From: Christensenella sp. UBA1214
GTDB lineage: Bacteria > Bacillota > Clostridia > Christensenellales > CAG-138
Direction: 5' to 3'
Length of the DNA: 11,046 bases
Assembly (NCBI GenBank): GCA_002309375.1
Contig: DBXK01000019.1
Span: 1-11,046, forward strand
The notes under the pieces were generated by a model. It saw only the letters and a list, made by a program, of their open reading frames with translations, was not told the DNA's origin and did no database searches. Every line of letters begins with the position of its first letter. The stretch's first letter is position 1. The position numbers and the translations under genes were made by a program. Below, in pieces: positions 1 through 5,941 of this stretch.

Positions 1-32
1 AGCAGCGCGATGAAACGTGTAGATTTCTTCAT
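1..32 (-). CDS. Partial CDS: N-terminus of a probable secreted or membrane protein
   Basis: Only the first ten codons and two bases lie in the window. They read MKKSTRFIAL on the minus strand, starting with the ATG at 32. A good Shine-Dalgarno AAGGAG sits about 8 bases upstream. Two lysines followed by a hydrophobic start is typical of a signal peptide or N-terminal membrane anchor. The gene has the same direction as parA-parB and lies downstream of them with no strong terminator between, so it may belong to the same transcript. Function cannot be judged from so little sequence. Confidence 0.6.
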   Translation of the reverse strand, partial: MKKSTRFIAL

Positions 33-109
33 GCAAATTCTCCTTGGTTTGTTTAGATTTTTTGTTTTGGTTAATTGGGTTTCTCAGATAAACCTCGGTA
101 TGCTGGAGG

Positions 110-319
110 TTAATTATTCTGGTTTATTGGTCCGGGCCATACAGCACCATCGGAGTGCCATACGCCTATTTTTGGGGTAGTGGTTTTTACTTTGTGATGC
201 CGCTTTCTCCGATGCTTGCGATAGTTGTTTCGGATATGCGGAACATCACGGTAAAAACCGGGGGTTTCTCTCATGAGATGATCGATGTACTGAAGACGAG
301 CATTGGGAAGGAGACTCAT
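110..319 (-). CDS. Possible 69-aa basic hypothetical protein
   Basis: An open frame of 69 codons begins with an ATG that overlaps the TGA stop of the 157-aa gene upstream (ATGA, 4-base overlap). That arrangement is typical of translationally coupled genes. The protein is strongly basic in the middle (RKHRRKRHHK) and has no membrane segment or family motif I recognise. Against it: there is no good Shine-Dalgarno of its own, only a GGGG about 9 bases upstream. If it is not a real gene, then 33-315 is a non-coding gap. A weak inverted repeat (91-96 with 106-111) overlaps its stop codon. Confidence 0.4.
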   Translation of the reverse strand: MSLLPNARLQYIDHLMRETPGFYRDVPHIRNNYRKHRRKRHHKVKTTTPKIGVWHSDGAVWPGPINQNN

Positions 320-789
320 TCCGTCAACCCCAAAGCATCATCCTCTTCCAGTAAACCGTCATCCTCAAGCTCATCCTCAATGCCAAGCTGGATGATGTAA
401 TCGAGCTTGTCCGCCGTGATCTCGGCAAACATCTGCCAAACGCCCTTGACATGCAGCCCGCCGACAGCGCGGATGAAGAAGGGTACATCCTCGTCGTTCG
501 CCGCATACTGAGCGGTGAGCAGACGGTACATCTCCCTGTAGTCATGCGCCTTGGCAGCCTCGATGAACTTGTTGCGGATGACGACGCAGCCGGAGTACAT
601 GCAGTCGGCGGCATCGTCGGCAAAGGGTTCGAGCTTGTCGTAATCGACGTAGCCGTCCTTCATGAAGATACCGGCCTTCTTGAGATACTGATCAGCGGTC
701 ATGGGGTTGAGCGGGCTGACCCTGCCCTTGTGAGCGGACACGCCGCACCTTTCCAAGCAGGGCTCCTTGGTTTCGTAGTTGTGAGTCAT
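316..789 (-). CDS. Hypothetical 157-aa acidic protein, third gene of the parAB operon
   Basis: I do not recognise a family. The protein starts MTHNYETKEPCLERC and ends in a very acidic tail (about residues 138-151, rich in D and E). It has four cysteines, at about 11, 15, 63 and 68 (CLERC and CMYSGC), and no membrane segment, so it is probably cytosolic. The ATG at 789 is preferred because GAGGAGA lies about 9 bases before it. The open frame continues upstream, but only as an overlap with the end of parB. The start is one base after the parB stop, so the two genes are very likely cotranscribed and coupled. Position suggests an accessory role in the same element, such as partition, copy control or regulation, but nothing in the sequence proves this. 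Confidence 0.8.
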   Translation of the reverse strand: MTHNYETKEPCLERCGVSAHKGRVSPLNPMTADQYLKKAGIFMKDGYVDYDKLEPFADDAADCMYSGCVVIRNKFIEAAKAHDYREMYRLLTAQYAANDEDVPFFIRAVGGLHVKGVWQMFAEITADKLDYIIQLGIEDELEDDGLLEEDDALGLTE

Positions 790-790
790 G

Positions 791-1741
791 TTATCTTGTC
801 TCCTCGTATGTTTTTCTGTTTTCGCGTTTTTGCTGATACTCTTCCAGTAAGCGAATGATGGTTTTTTCGATCTCCCTGCCGCTCGTGCCGGCGGGGAAAT
901 ACTTTTCGACGGTGTTGCGCCTGAACGTGATGGTTTCGTACATGGGCTTTTCAACGGTCATTACCGCTTCGATAGCGTCCTCGCTGATCTTGCCTATCTG
1001 CGCCAGCTTATGAAGCTTCTGCGCCTGTGAAAGCGAAGGCGATATTTGATCGCGCTCCATGATCTCATACACCACCTGCTGATCTGCGGGATCGAGATAT
1101 GAGACCTCTACGGCGGGATTGAAAGCCAATGTGCCCTCGTCAACGTAATCAAGAAGCGGAGCCGAAAGGCTGTTCAAGCGGATGAAACGCTGAACTTGTT
1201 TGCCGCTGTCGCCAGCTTCTTCGCCCACAATATCCCTTGTTTGCTTGTCTCCGAACTTCAGGCCAACTCGTCCTGAAGTTAAATCTGAACGAGCACCTTG
1301 CCGTTTGATAGCATCAAGTTTCATCTTATATGCCTTGGCTTTTTCACTTGGCAGGAGCTTGTCCCTTTGCCTCAAGTTACTGTCAACCATGAGAATGGTG
1401 GCGGTATCATCGTCCATTTCGCGTATGGTCGCGGGTATCTTTTTTATCCCCGCGCGTATGCAGGCTTCCACACGGTTATGCCCCGAAATGATTTCATATC
1501 CTTCTCCCGAATCTATCGGGCGGACCAGTATGGGCATCAGTATTCCGTGTTCTGTTACACTTTCAACCATCTCCTGCATCTTTTCTTCGGGGTATTCGCG
1601 GAACGGATGATTTGAGAAGGGGACGAGGCTGTCTACGTCGAGCTCGGCAAGCTGCGGCTTATCGGAGCTGCCGTCGGTGGGCTCGAACAGATCATCGAGC
1701 GGTCTGAATGTCACGCCCGATGCGCTCGAGGGCTTTGTCAT
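791..1741 (-). CDS. parB: ParB/RepB/Spo0J-family partition protein
   Basis: This 316-aa protein has the ParB layout. The N-terminal ParB/sulfiredoxin-like domain (about residues 30-125) has the segment MPILVRPI followed by IISGHNRVEA; GHNR at 87-90 is the nucleotide-binding box seen in many plasmid and element-borne ParBs, where Spo0J usually has GERR. A DNLRQ-like segment (SNLRQRDKLLPSEKAKAY) follows. A helix-turn-helix region comes next (about 160-195, with GKQVQRFIRL), and the C-terminus is charged (about 285-316). ParB proteins bind a centromere-like site and use CTP to spread. The start at 1741 is backed by a near-perfect Shine-Dalgarno, AGGAGGTGATC. It overlaps the end of parA by 50 bases, so the two genes are coupled. 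I saw no canonical Bacillus-type parS (TGTTTCACGTGAAACA) in the window. The family is sure; which replicon it serves is not. Confidence 0.93.
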   Translation of the reverse strand: MTKPSSASGVTFRPLDDLFEPTDGSSDKPQLAELDVDSLVPFSNHPFREYPEEKMQEMVESVTEHGILMPILVRPIDSGEGYEIISGHNRVEACIRAGIKKIPATIREMDDDTATILMVDSNLRQRDKLLPSEKAKAYKMKLDAIKRQGARSDLTSGRVGLKFGDKQTRDIVGEEAGDSGKQVQRFIRLNSLSAPLLDYVDEGTLAFNPAVEVSYLDPADQQVVYEIMERDQISPSLSQAQKLHKLAQIGKISEDAIEAVMTVEKPMYETITFRRNTVEKYFPAGTSGREIEKTIIRLLEEYQQKRENRKTYEETR

Positions 1742-2516
1742 GTTCGATCACCTCCTGAGTCAGAGCTTCGTATGCTATCCCCACGGGATTCTTGGGGTTG
1801 TACCCGAAGACGCTCTTTCCGTTGACGTTGCTCTCCGTCATGCGTATGGACTTGGGTATCTCGGTATCGAATACTTTGATAGTACCGCCGTAAGCTTCAC
1901 GAAGCTGTGAAACCAGCTCCTTCGTGAAGTTCGGACGCTTATCCATCATGGTCACAAGCACGCCTTCTATATTAAGAGAAGGATTGATCTTCTTTCTGAC
2001 CTTTGAAACGGTGGAGAGGAGCATCTGCAGACCGGCGTTCGAGAAGAACTCCGGCTGAGTGGGGATGAGCACGCTGTCCGCTGCGGTAAGTGCGTTCAGC
2101 GCAAGTACGTTTAGGCTCGGCGCGCAGTCGATGAGTATGTAGTCGTAGTTGGGCTTTGCGGCGTCAACGAACTGACGGAGCATACTTTCACGGTTCATCT
2201 CGTTTACCAGTGAGAGCTCGTAGCGCGAGAGCTGGATACTGGAAGGCATCAGATCGACGCCCTCTTCTGTGGTGAGTATTCCCTCGGCGGGGTCTATCGG
2301 CTCCTCGTCCATCGCCTTTGCAAGCACGTTCGAGACCGTGTATTCCATATCATCCGGGGACTTGAACCCGAGCGCCATTGTGAGGTTCGCCTGAGGATCG
2401 AAGTCGATCGCCAGTACCGCATATCCCTGTCTCACAAGTCCGGCACCGAGGTTCACGGTGGTGGAGGTCTTTCCGACACCACCTTTTTGGTTCGCTATAG
2501 CGATTACTTTGGTCAT
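1692..2516 (-). CDS. parA: ParA/Soj-family partition ATPase
   Basis: This 274-aa protein is a P-loop ATPase of the ParA/Soj type, close to the usual Soj length. Visible motifs are the deviant Walker A KGGVGKT at residues 11-17, the Walker A' stretch DFDPQANLT at 38-46 and Walker B YILID at 126-130 followed by CAPS. In this family the ATP-bound dimer binds DNA non-specifically and moves ParB-bound DNA to daughter cells. The ATG at 2516 is chosen because GGAGG lies 7 bases upstream and the protein then begins directly with MTKVIAIANQKGG. A longer frame to 2573 adds an unlikely 19-residue leader. The neighbours are parB (overlapping) and an orphan gene. The surroundings lack the gidA/gidB/jag genes found near chromosomal parAB at oriC. 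I therefore infer a plasmid-like or integrative-element copy. Confidence 0.95.
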   Translation of the reverse strand: MTKVIAIANQKGGVGKTSTTVNLGAGLVRQGYAVLAIDFDPQANLTMALGFKSPDDMEYTVSNVLAKAMDEEPIDPAEGILTTEEGVDLMPSSIQLSRYELSLVNEMNRESMLRQFVDAAKPNYDYILIDCAPSLNVLALNALTAADSVLIPTQPEFFSNAGLQMLLSTVSKVRKKINPSLNIEGVLVTMMDKRPNFTKELVSQLREAYGGTIKVFDTEIPKSIRMTESNVNGKSVFGYNPKNPVGIAYEALTQEVIEHDKALERIGRDIQTAR

Positions 2517-2851
2517 GGTGTGCCTCCATATTAAGTAGAAGTTGTTCCTACCTCGTCGGGCCGTCGTTCTCACGCATATCCTATTTCAGATCCCCGCATG
2601 CTTGTGCCGAGCCGTCCAATGCTGTGAAGCGTTCAAGACGGAAGTATCATTATGCTGTTGCCCGAGTTGGCTATTCAGTTGTCAAAGAACTCAGAGAGCC
2701 TTGAGAATTGCCCTCTAATAACTAGCTTGAAAAATGAGGCAAAATCAGGATGGATAAAATAATATATTTTTTGCAGGAAGAGGTGAGCCTCAAAAAGTGC
2801 ATATGGATGCTATGAAAATTGAATAAGCTGAGAAATGATCGAGTACGACAA
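2517..2851. other. Leader region upstream of parA, no gene seen
   Basis: There is no convincing open frame on either strand. It presumably carries the parA promoter for the minus strand. A perfect -35 hexamer TTGACA (minus strand, 2685-2680) is present, but no good -10 lies at 16-18 bases; the nearest, CATAAT (2654-2649), is 25 bases away. I therefore do not assign a promoter. The minus-strand text around this hexamer (TTCTTTGACAACTGAATAG) resembles the conserved TTCTTTGAAAACTG motif of Bacillota rRNA spacers. I could not decide whether that means anything. Confidence 0.5.
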
Positions 2852-2878
2852 AAAGGCCCCAAATCGATGATTTGGAGC
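2852..2878 (-). terminator. Rho-independent terminator-like hairpin, minus strand
   Basis: Read on the minus strand, GCTCCAAATC, loop ATC, GATTTGGGGC forms a ten-position stem with one mismatch, followed by CTTTTTG. This is terminator-like. It lies between the tRNA-Arg gene and parA, so it would insulate parA from read-through of the tRNA transcript, or act as a leader attenuator for parA. Confidence 0.55.
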
Positions 2879-2942
2879 TGAAAAGTTAGGTCGTGAAGCC
2901 AAAACGTATAATGCGGGTTTCAAATGCGGTCAAAATGAAGTG

Positions 2943-2964
2943 ATTGTAGTAAAATTGTAGTAAA
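2943..2964. repeat. Tandem 11-bp direct repeat ATTGTAGTAAA x2
   Basis: Two perfect head-to-tail copies of ATTGTAGTAAA occupy 2943-2953 and 2954-2964. They lie inside the field of 13-bp repeats, between its first and second copies. Paired 11-bp direct repeats are a common form for accessory-protein or integrase arm sites in integrative elements; here that is inference only. Confidence 0.75.
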
Positions 2965-3107
2965 GTGGCCTTTGCCTGACCGCATTAGAATCGTCAAAAG
3001 GTGTTCTGATGCGGTCGCCTAAGAGAGCATTTTTGAGTTGCTTTGAGTTGTGCAAGAGTGGAGATTTGGTTCTAATGCGGTCGTTTTCTGGCCAAAAACA
3101 GCAAAAG

Positions 3108-3144
3108 AAAAAGCCTTGAAAACTTAATGTTTTCAAGGCTTTTT
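3108..3144 (-). terminator. Terminator of the tRNA-Arg transcript
   Basis: A perfect 16-bp inverted repeat (3108-3123 with 3129-3144) surrounds a 5-base loop. It starts within a few bases of the tRNA 3' end. On the minus strand the stem ends GGCTTTTTCTTTTG, giving the U-rich tail of a Rho-independent terminator. The other strand also ends in a T-run, so it could work in both directions. Confidence 0.9.
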
Positions 3145-3146
3145 CG

Positions 3147-3223
3147 TGGCACACTTGCCGGGATTCGAACCCGGGACCTTCCGCTTAGGAGGCGGACGCT
3201 CTATCCTGCTGAGCTACAAGTGC
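3147..3223 (-). tRNA. tRNA-Arg (anticodon CCU)
   Basis: The minus strand folds into a full cloverleaf. The acceptor GCACTTG pairs with CAAGTGT (the last pair is G-U). The D arm is GCTC/GAGC. The anticodon arm is TCCGC-CTCCTAA-GCGGA with anticodon CCT, which reads AGG codons. The T arm is CCGGG-TTCGAAT-CCCGG. The discriminator is G and the CCA end is encoded (3149-3147). A strong terminator follows. No promoter is visible in the 50 bases directly upstream. The likely promoter is at 3364-3392, beyond a truncated copy of the tRNA, so the precursor probably contains that half copy. Confidence 0.96.
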
Positions 3224-3224
3224 A

Positions 3225-3273
3225 TTTCATTTTCCAATGCGGTCGCACTTTGACCTTATTTGACACAAGCACA
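3225..3273. other. Spacer between intact and truncated tRNA copies
   Basis: An AT-richer spacer of 49-50 bases. It holds one copy of the 13-bp repeat (3232-3244) and two TTTGAC words ten bases apart (about 3249-3265). It does not match the tRNA 3' half or the sequence upstream of the truncated copy, so simple tandem duplication of the locus does not explain it. Confidence 0.6.
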
Positions 3274-3319
3274 TTCCCCTTAGGAGGCGGACGCTCTATC
3301 CTGCTGAGCTACAAGTGCA
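3274..3319 (-). pseudogene. Truncated second copy of the tRNA-Arg 5' half
   Basis: These 46 bases match 3179-3224 with a single mismatch (3278 against 3183, in the anticodon stem); 41 bases in a row are identical. The copy covers the 5' acceptor strand, the D arm and the whole anticodon arm, and stops right after it. The T arm and 3' end are missing, so it cannot be a tRNA gene. It is separated from the intact tRNA by 50 bases that are unlike the tRNA 3' half or its flank. The direct repeat pair is the kind of structure left by an integrase that crosses over in a tRNA anticodon arm. Confidence 0.88.
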
Positions 3320-3363
3320 GATATTCGGTTTGGGAGGCTCTGGATCGCATCCCGAACAGACTT

Positions 3364-3392
3364 ATTATACCCGCTTGATCGGGCAAAGTCAA
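3364..3392 (-). promoter_or_regulatory. Sigma-A type promoter for the tRNA-Arg region
   Basis: On the minus strand: TTGACT (3392-3387), a 17-base spacer, then TATAAT (3369-3364). Transcription would begin near 3357 and run through the truncated tRNA copy into the intact tRNA-Arg. It was probably the original promoter of the tRNA before the 5' half was duplicated. Confidence 0.85.
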
Positions 3393-3441
3393 TAAAAATC
3401 GGCTCGAGATTCAAATATATCGCTTTCGCCGGGGCGGGCAT

Positions 3442-3469
3442 AAAAAAACGGGCTCCGATGAGAGCCCGT
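3442..3469 (-). terminator. Terminator of the xpaC-telA-TPM operon
   Basis: On the minus strand, ACGGGCTC, a 6-base loop and GAGCCCGT are followed by seven T. This perfect 8-bp GC-rich stem with U-tail lies about 20 bases after the stop of the last TPM-domain gene. Confidence 0.93.
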
Positions 3470-3488
3470 GGGTGTATCTGCTGCAAGG

Positions 3489-4619
3489 TCATCTCCGGCC
3501 TGCTCCGCCGCCGCGGGAGCCGCCGCCTCCGCCGGTGAACCCGCCGAAACCGCCGGTGAAGCCCTTGAAGCTTCCGCCGGGGCGGGGACCTCTTGCGGTG
3601 CCGCTGAAGGGAGAGCCGGTGAAGCCGCGGAAGGGGCCGCGCATTGCGCTGCGGCGGGCGGCCTTCATTATTATCGGAAGAGCGAACATCCATGCGCGCG
3701 GGCGAAAACCGGTGCCGGAGGAGCGGGCGCCATACGCCGAGCCGGAGCCCGAAGCGCGGCCGTAAGCCGAACCCGTGCTGTACGCCGTGCCGGAAGCGCC
3801 GCTGTGACTGCCGCCTCCGCCGGAGGGATCAGCGCCGCCGGAGCGAGCCGAACCGGTGCGCGAAGCGCCTCTGCCCATGCCGCGAAGGACCTGCATCACA
3901 ACATAGATCACGATCAGGGCGAGGATGATCAGGCCGATGCCGCTGCAGGAGCTGCATTCGGAGCATCCGGAGCACGCAGAGCAGGAAACGCTCAGGCCGC
4001 TCAGGCTAATGCAGCTGTTTCCGCCGGAAGAGGGGATCGCAGCGCCGCCGTTGCCGGAGAAGCCGCCGTAGCCGCTGACGTTTGCGCCGGGATTCGCGTT
4101 ATACTGCGCGCAGAGCAATTCATTAAGACGTTCAAAGGTTTTCCGCACAGCCGTATCGTAATCTTTCTGATCGAAATACGGTTCGCAGTTCTCCTTGAGG
4201 ATGCTGTTCAGAACGTCGAAATCCAAGACATCCTCGAGCCCGTAGCCGGGGGTGATCCAGTAGTGCCCGTCGTTTATTGCAAGCAGCAGAAGAACGCCGT
4301 TGTTCTCCGTGCTGCTGCCGATCTTCCATTCCTTGAAGACTGCATAGCCGTAATCCATGATGTCCTCGCTGCCGGTCGAGCTCAGCACGACGACGCAGAT
4401 CTGCGCGCCCTTGCAGTTCTTCTGAAGGTTGTAGTTGCGCTGCTCGATATAGCTCTTCGTTCCGTCGCCGATCGAATTCGTTTTGTCGACAACGAAACTG
4501 CCATTCGGCTGCACAACGTTCAGCGAAGGCTCGTCGGCGGCGGCTTTGCACGCGGAGACCGCGAGCAGGGAAACGATCGCAAGGATCAGCAGTATCAGTT
4601 TAAGGCGTGATTTCATCAT
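3489..4619 (-). CDS. TPM-domain lipoprotein with cysteine cluster and glycine-rich tail
   Basis: A 376-aa protein of the TPM (TLP18.3/Psb32/MOLO-1, YgcG-like) family. It has a lipoprotein signal peptide with lipobox VSAC (Cys24) and a TPM domain at about 40-172, including NNGVLLLLAI and ITPGYGLED. A cysteine-serine cluster follows at about 203-225 (CSACSGCSECSSC), then a membrane helix at about 227-246. The long G/S/A/R-rich tail ends in repeats such as GGFGGFTGGGGG. If both the lipid anchor and the helix are used, the TPM domain faces outside and the tail inside; this is inference. GGAGG lies 6 bases before the first of two adjacent ATGs. That first ATG overlaps the upstream stop (ATGA), so the two TPM genes are coupled. 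The GC-rich tail also gives a long antisense open frame, which is a shadow. TPM proteins often accompany LemA; the biochemical role is not settled. Confidence 0.88.
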   Translation of the reverse strand: MMKSRLKLILLILAIVSLLAVSACKAAADEPSLNVVQPNGSFVVDKTNSIGDGTKSYIEQRNYNLQKNCKGAQICVVVLSSTGSEDIMDYGYAVFKEWKIGSSTENNGVLLLLAINDGHYWITPGYGLEDVLDFDVLNSILKENCEPYFDQKDYDTAVRKTFERLNELLCAQYNANPGANVSGYGGFSGNGGAAIPSSGGNSCISLSGLSVSCSACSGCSECSSCSGIGLIILALIVIYVVMQVLRGMGRGASRTGSARSGGADPSGGGGSHSGASGTAYSTGSAYGRASGSGSAYGARSSGTGFRPRAWMFALPIIMKAARRSAMRGPFRGFTGSPFSGTARGPRPGGSFKGFTGGFGGFTGGGGGSRGGGAGRR

Positions 4620-5260
4620 CTGTTACCTCCAAGCGAATCGCCGAGATCGGCCAGAACGCAGGCGCTGCAGGCGGCGAGCGAAAAAAGGCCGAAGTTACGG
4701 CAGGAGCAGGAGCTGCAGGCGCAGCCGCCCGCGGCATTGGGAAGCCCGTTTTCGCCTTGGCCGCAGCCTGCGAGAATGGCTTCGTTCAGTTTGCGAACGG
4801 TCTCGAGCACGGCGGTGTCGTAATCGCCGATCTCGAACCAGGGCTGGCAGCTGCAGGCGTTGATCTCGGTCAGCACGGCGGGGGAGAGGATATCCGCGAG
4901 CCCGCTGCCGGGAATGACAGTGTATTCGTTATCCTCGATCGCGAGAAGCAGCAGCACGCCGTTTTTCTCGTTTGCGCTGCCGATCTGCTGCTTGCGCATC
5001 ACGGCCGAGGCATAGTGTTCTATGGTATCTCCATCGAGGGAGCGGACCGTCATGACGAAGATCTCGGCGCCGCTGCAGTTCGCGGCAAGGTATCTGTTTC
5101 GTTCGGCAATGAAATCGATCGTTTTTTCCGAAAGAACGCCGGCTTCGTCGCGGCAGCTTTCCTCCCGGGAGGAATTATTCGCCGCAGCGGGGAAGGAACC
5201 GAGGGCCAAAAGCATTACGATTGCGATGATGAGAGCGGTAAGCCTCGCCCTTGATTTCAT
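4616..5260 (-). CDS. TPM-domain secreted protein with C-terminal cysteine cluster
   Basis: A 214-aa paralogue of the next gene. It has an N-terminal signal peptide (about 1-27, ending FPAAAN, no lipobox) and a TPM domain at about 36-165 with NGVLLLLAIEDNEYTVIPGSGL. Both TPM proteins share SENG/ENNG-LLLLAI, PGxGLxD and GDYDTAV or KDYDTAV segments. The C-terminus is short and cysteine-rich (Cys166, 180, 182, 185, 187, 198, 201; CACSSCSC), with only a short hydrophobic stretch at about 190-205. It lacks the glycine-rich tail of its neighbour. It starts immediately after the stop of the LemA-like gene, with no gap, behind a weak GGGGGTGG ribosome site. It is the fourth gene of a five-gene operon. 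Probably exported; function in the envelope unknown. Confidence 0.87.
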   Translation of the reverse strand: MKSRARLTALIIAIVMLLALGSFPAAANNSSREESCRDEAGVLSEKTIDFIAERNRYLAANCSGAEIFVMTVRSLDGDTIEHYASAVMRKQQIGSANEKNGVLLLLAIEDNEYTVIPGSGLADILSPAVLTEINACSCQPWFEIGDYDTAVLETVRKLNEAILAGCGQGENGLPNAAGGCACSSCSCRNFGLFSLAACSACVLADLGDSLGGNR

Positions 5261-5818
5261 TTATTTTCCACCCCCGATCCCGAAAAGACCCGCGATCTGC
5301 GCAGCGGGGAAGCCGGAGACCAGCTCGGAGGTCTGCTGCGTATAAGCGGCATAAGCCTGGCGGTAGGTGTTTTTGATCGTGTGGTAGTATGTGTCGGCGC
5401 GCTGCTTGTCATCCTTGAGAGCGTCCCTGTCGTCGGCGCTGAAGGCATTGTAATAACGCTCGGCCGCGGAATCCAGCGCTTCGCAGGTGAGGTATTTCTG
5501 CACGCCGGTCTTCGCCGCCTCGCAGTTCTCGATCGCCTCGAGGAGTTCCCGACCGCGGTCTTCGATGACTGCGGAATCGTTTCCGAGCTGGCGGCCCTTG
5601 TCGAGCAGCGTCTTTGCGGCATTGATGACCTTCAGCGAATCGCTGCCGATATCCTTATTGTTCGCTGCGAAAGGTGTTGTGAGGATCTTCTCAAACTGCC
5701 GTTCGGCGCCTCTGTACGCGCTGGAAAGCTTCAAAGCGCCGAGCAGGGGTACGGCGAGGATCGCCACAAGAACCAGAATGACAGTGCAGAGCGGCACGTT
5801 TTTAGCGAGTTTCTTCAT
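5261..5818 (-). CDS. Small membrane-anchored, LemA-like protein
   Basis: A 185-aa protein with one N-terminal membrane helix (about 9-29) and a soluble, mostly helical, charged remainder (35-175), ending in a hydrophobic glycine-rich tail. Size, topology and neighbourhood fit LemA proteins, which often sit next to TPM-domain genes. However, the usual LemA segment with an NLV motif is not evident, so I call it LemA-like mainly from context. The ATG at 5818 is chosen because AAAGGAGT lies 8 bases upstream. An in-frame GTG at 5836 would place that site inside the gene. It is preceded by a 123-base gap containing two hairpins and abuts the first TPM gene. Confidence 0.7.
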   Translation of the reverse strand: MKKLAKNVPLCTVILVLVAILAVPLLGALKLSSAYRGAERQFEKILTTPFAANNKDIGSDSLKVINAAKTLLDKGRQLGNDSAVIEDRGRELLEAIENCEAAKTGVQKYLTCEALDSAAERYYNAFSADDRDALKDDKQRADTYYHTIKNTYRQAYAAYTQQTSELVSGFPAAQIAGLFGIGGGK

Positions 5819-5867
5819 TTTATTGACTCCTTTCACGCCCTTCGGCGACCGCAGCGGACGGCTGGAT

Positions 5868-5931
5868 CGGGCGCCGCGCTTTTCGGGACGCAGCGCCCGG
5901 GTTCGTTCATTGGAAGGCGGAGTTGTCCGCC
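5868..5931 (-). other. Two hairpins between telA and the LemA-like gene
   Basis: Hairpin one (5868-5899) pairs GGGCGC-C-GCG with CGC-A-GCGCCC, plus one outer pair, around a 10-base loop. Hairpin two (5916-5931) pairs GGCGGA with TCCGCC around GTTG, 10 bases after the telA stop. Neither has a proper U-tract on the minus strand. They look more like mRNA processing, stability or partial attenuation structures than full terminators. Confidence 0.5.
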
Positions 5932-5941
5932 GCTTGATTGA

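Larger units (their letters stand above)
2919..3244. repeat. Family of five 13-bp repeats, consensus TTCNRATGCGGTC
   Basis: Copies lie at 2919-2931 (+), 2978-2990 (-), 3004-3016 (+), 3070-3082 (+) and 3232-3244 (+). The ATGCGGTC core is identical in all five. The TTC before it is also constant, while the fourth base varies (A, T, T, T, C) and the fifth is A in four copies and G in one. A degenerate partial copy (TAATGCGGG) lies at about 2908-2916. Four copies sit on one side of the tRNA-Arg gene, and the fifth lies between the tRNA and its truncated copy. Short repeats flanking a tRNA core resemble arm-type integrase sites. Iterons or operator sites are alternatives. Confidence 0.8.

Noticed and set aside
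451..858. Plus-strand frame of 135 codons
   Set aside because: Antisense to the 157-aa gene, which has a better ribosome site and operon position.
2654..2685. parA promoter from TTGACA and CATAAT on the minus strand
   Set aside because: The 25-base spacer is too long for a sigma-A promoter; left unassigned.
1..3150. Canonical Spo0J-type parS site
   Set aside because: No 16-bp site like TGTTTCACGTGAAACA was found by eye; only a computed search could exclude degenerate versions.
2919..3244. CRISPR array
   Set aside because: Repeats are only 13 bp, in both orientations and with irregular spacing (from about 13 to 150 bases), and there are no cas genes.
3274..3319. Second functional tRNA gene
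   Set aside because: The T arm and acceptor 3' strand are missing, and the anticodon stem has a mismatch.
3468..4610. Long plus-strand open frame of 380 codons, alanine/glycine rich
   Set aside because: It is antisense to the TPM lipoprotein, which has a signal peptide, family motifs and a ribosome site. The open frame results from the GC-rich glycine codons.
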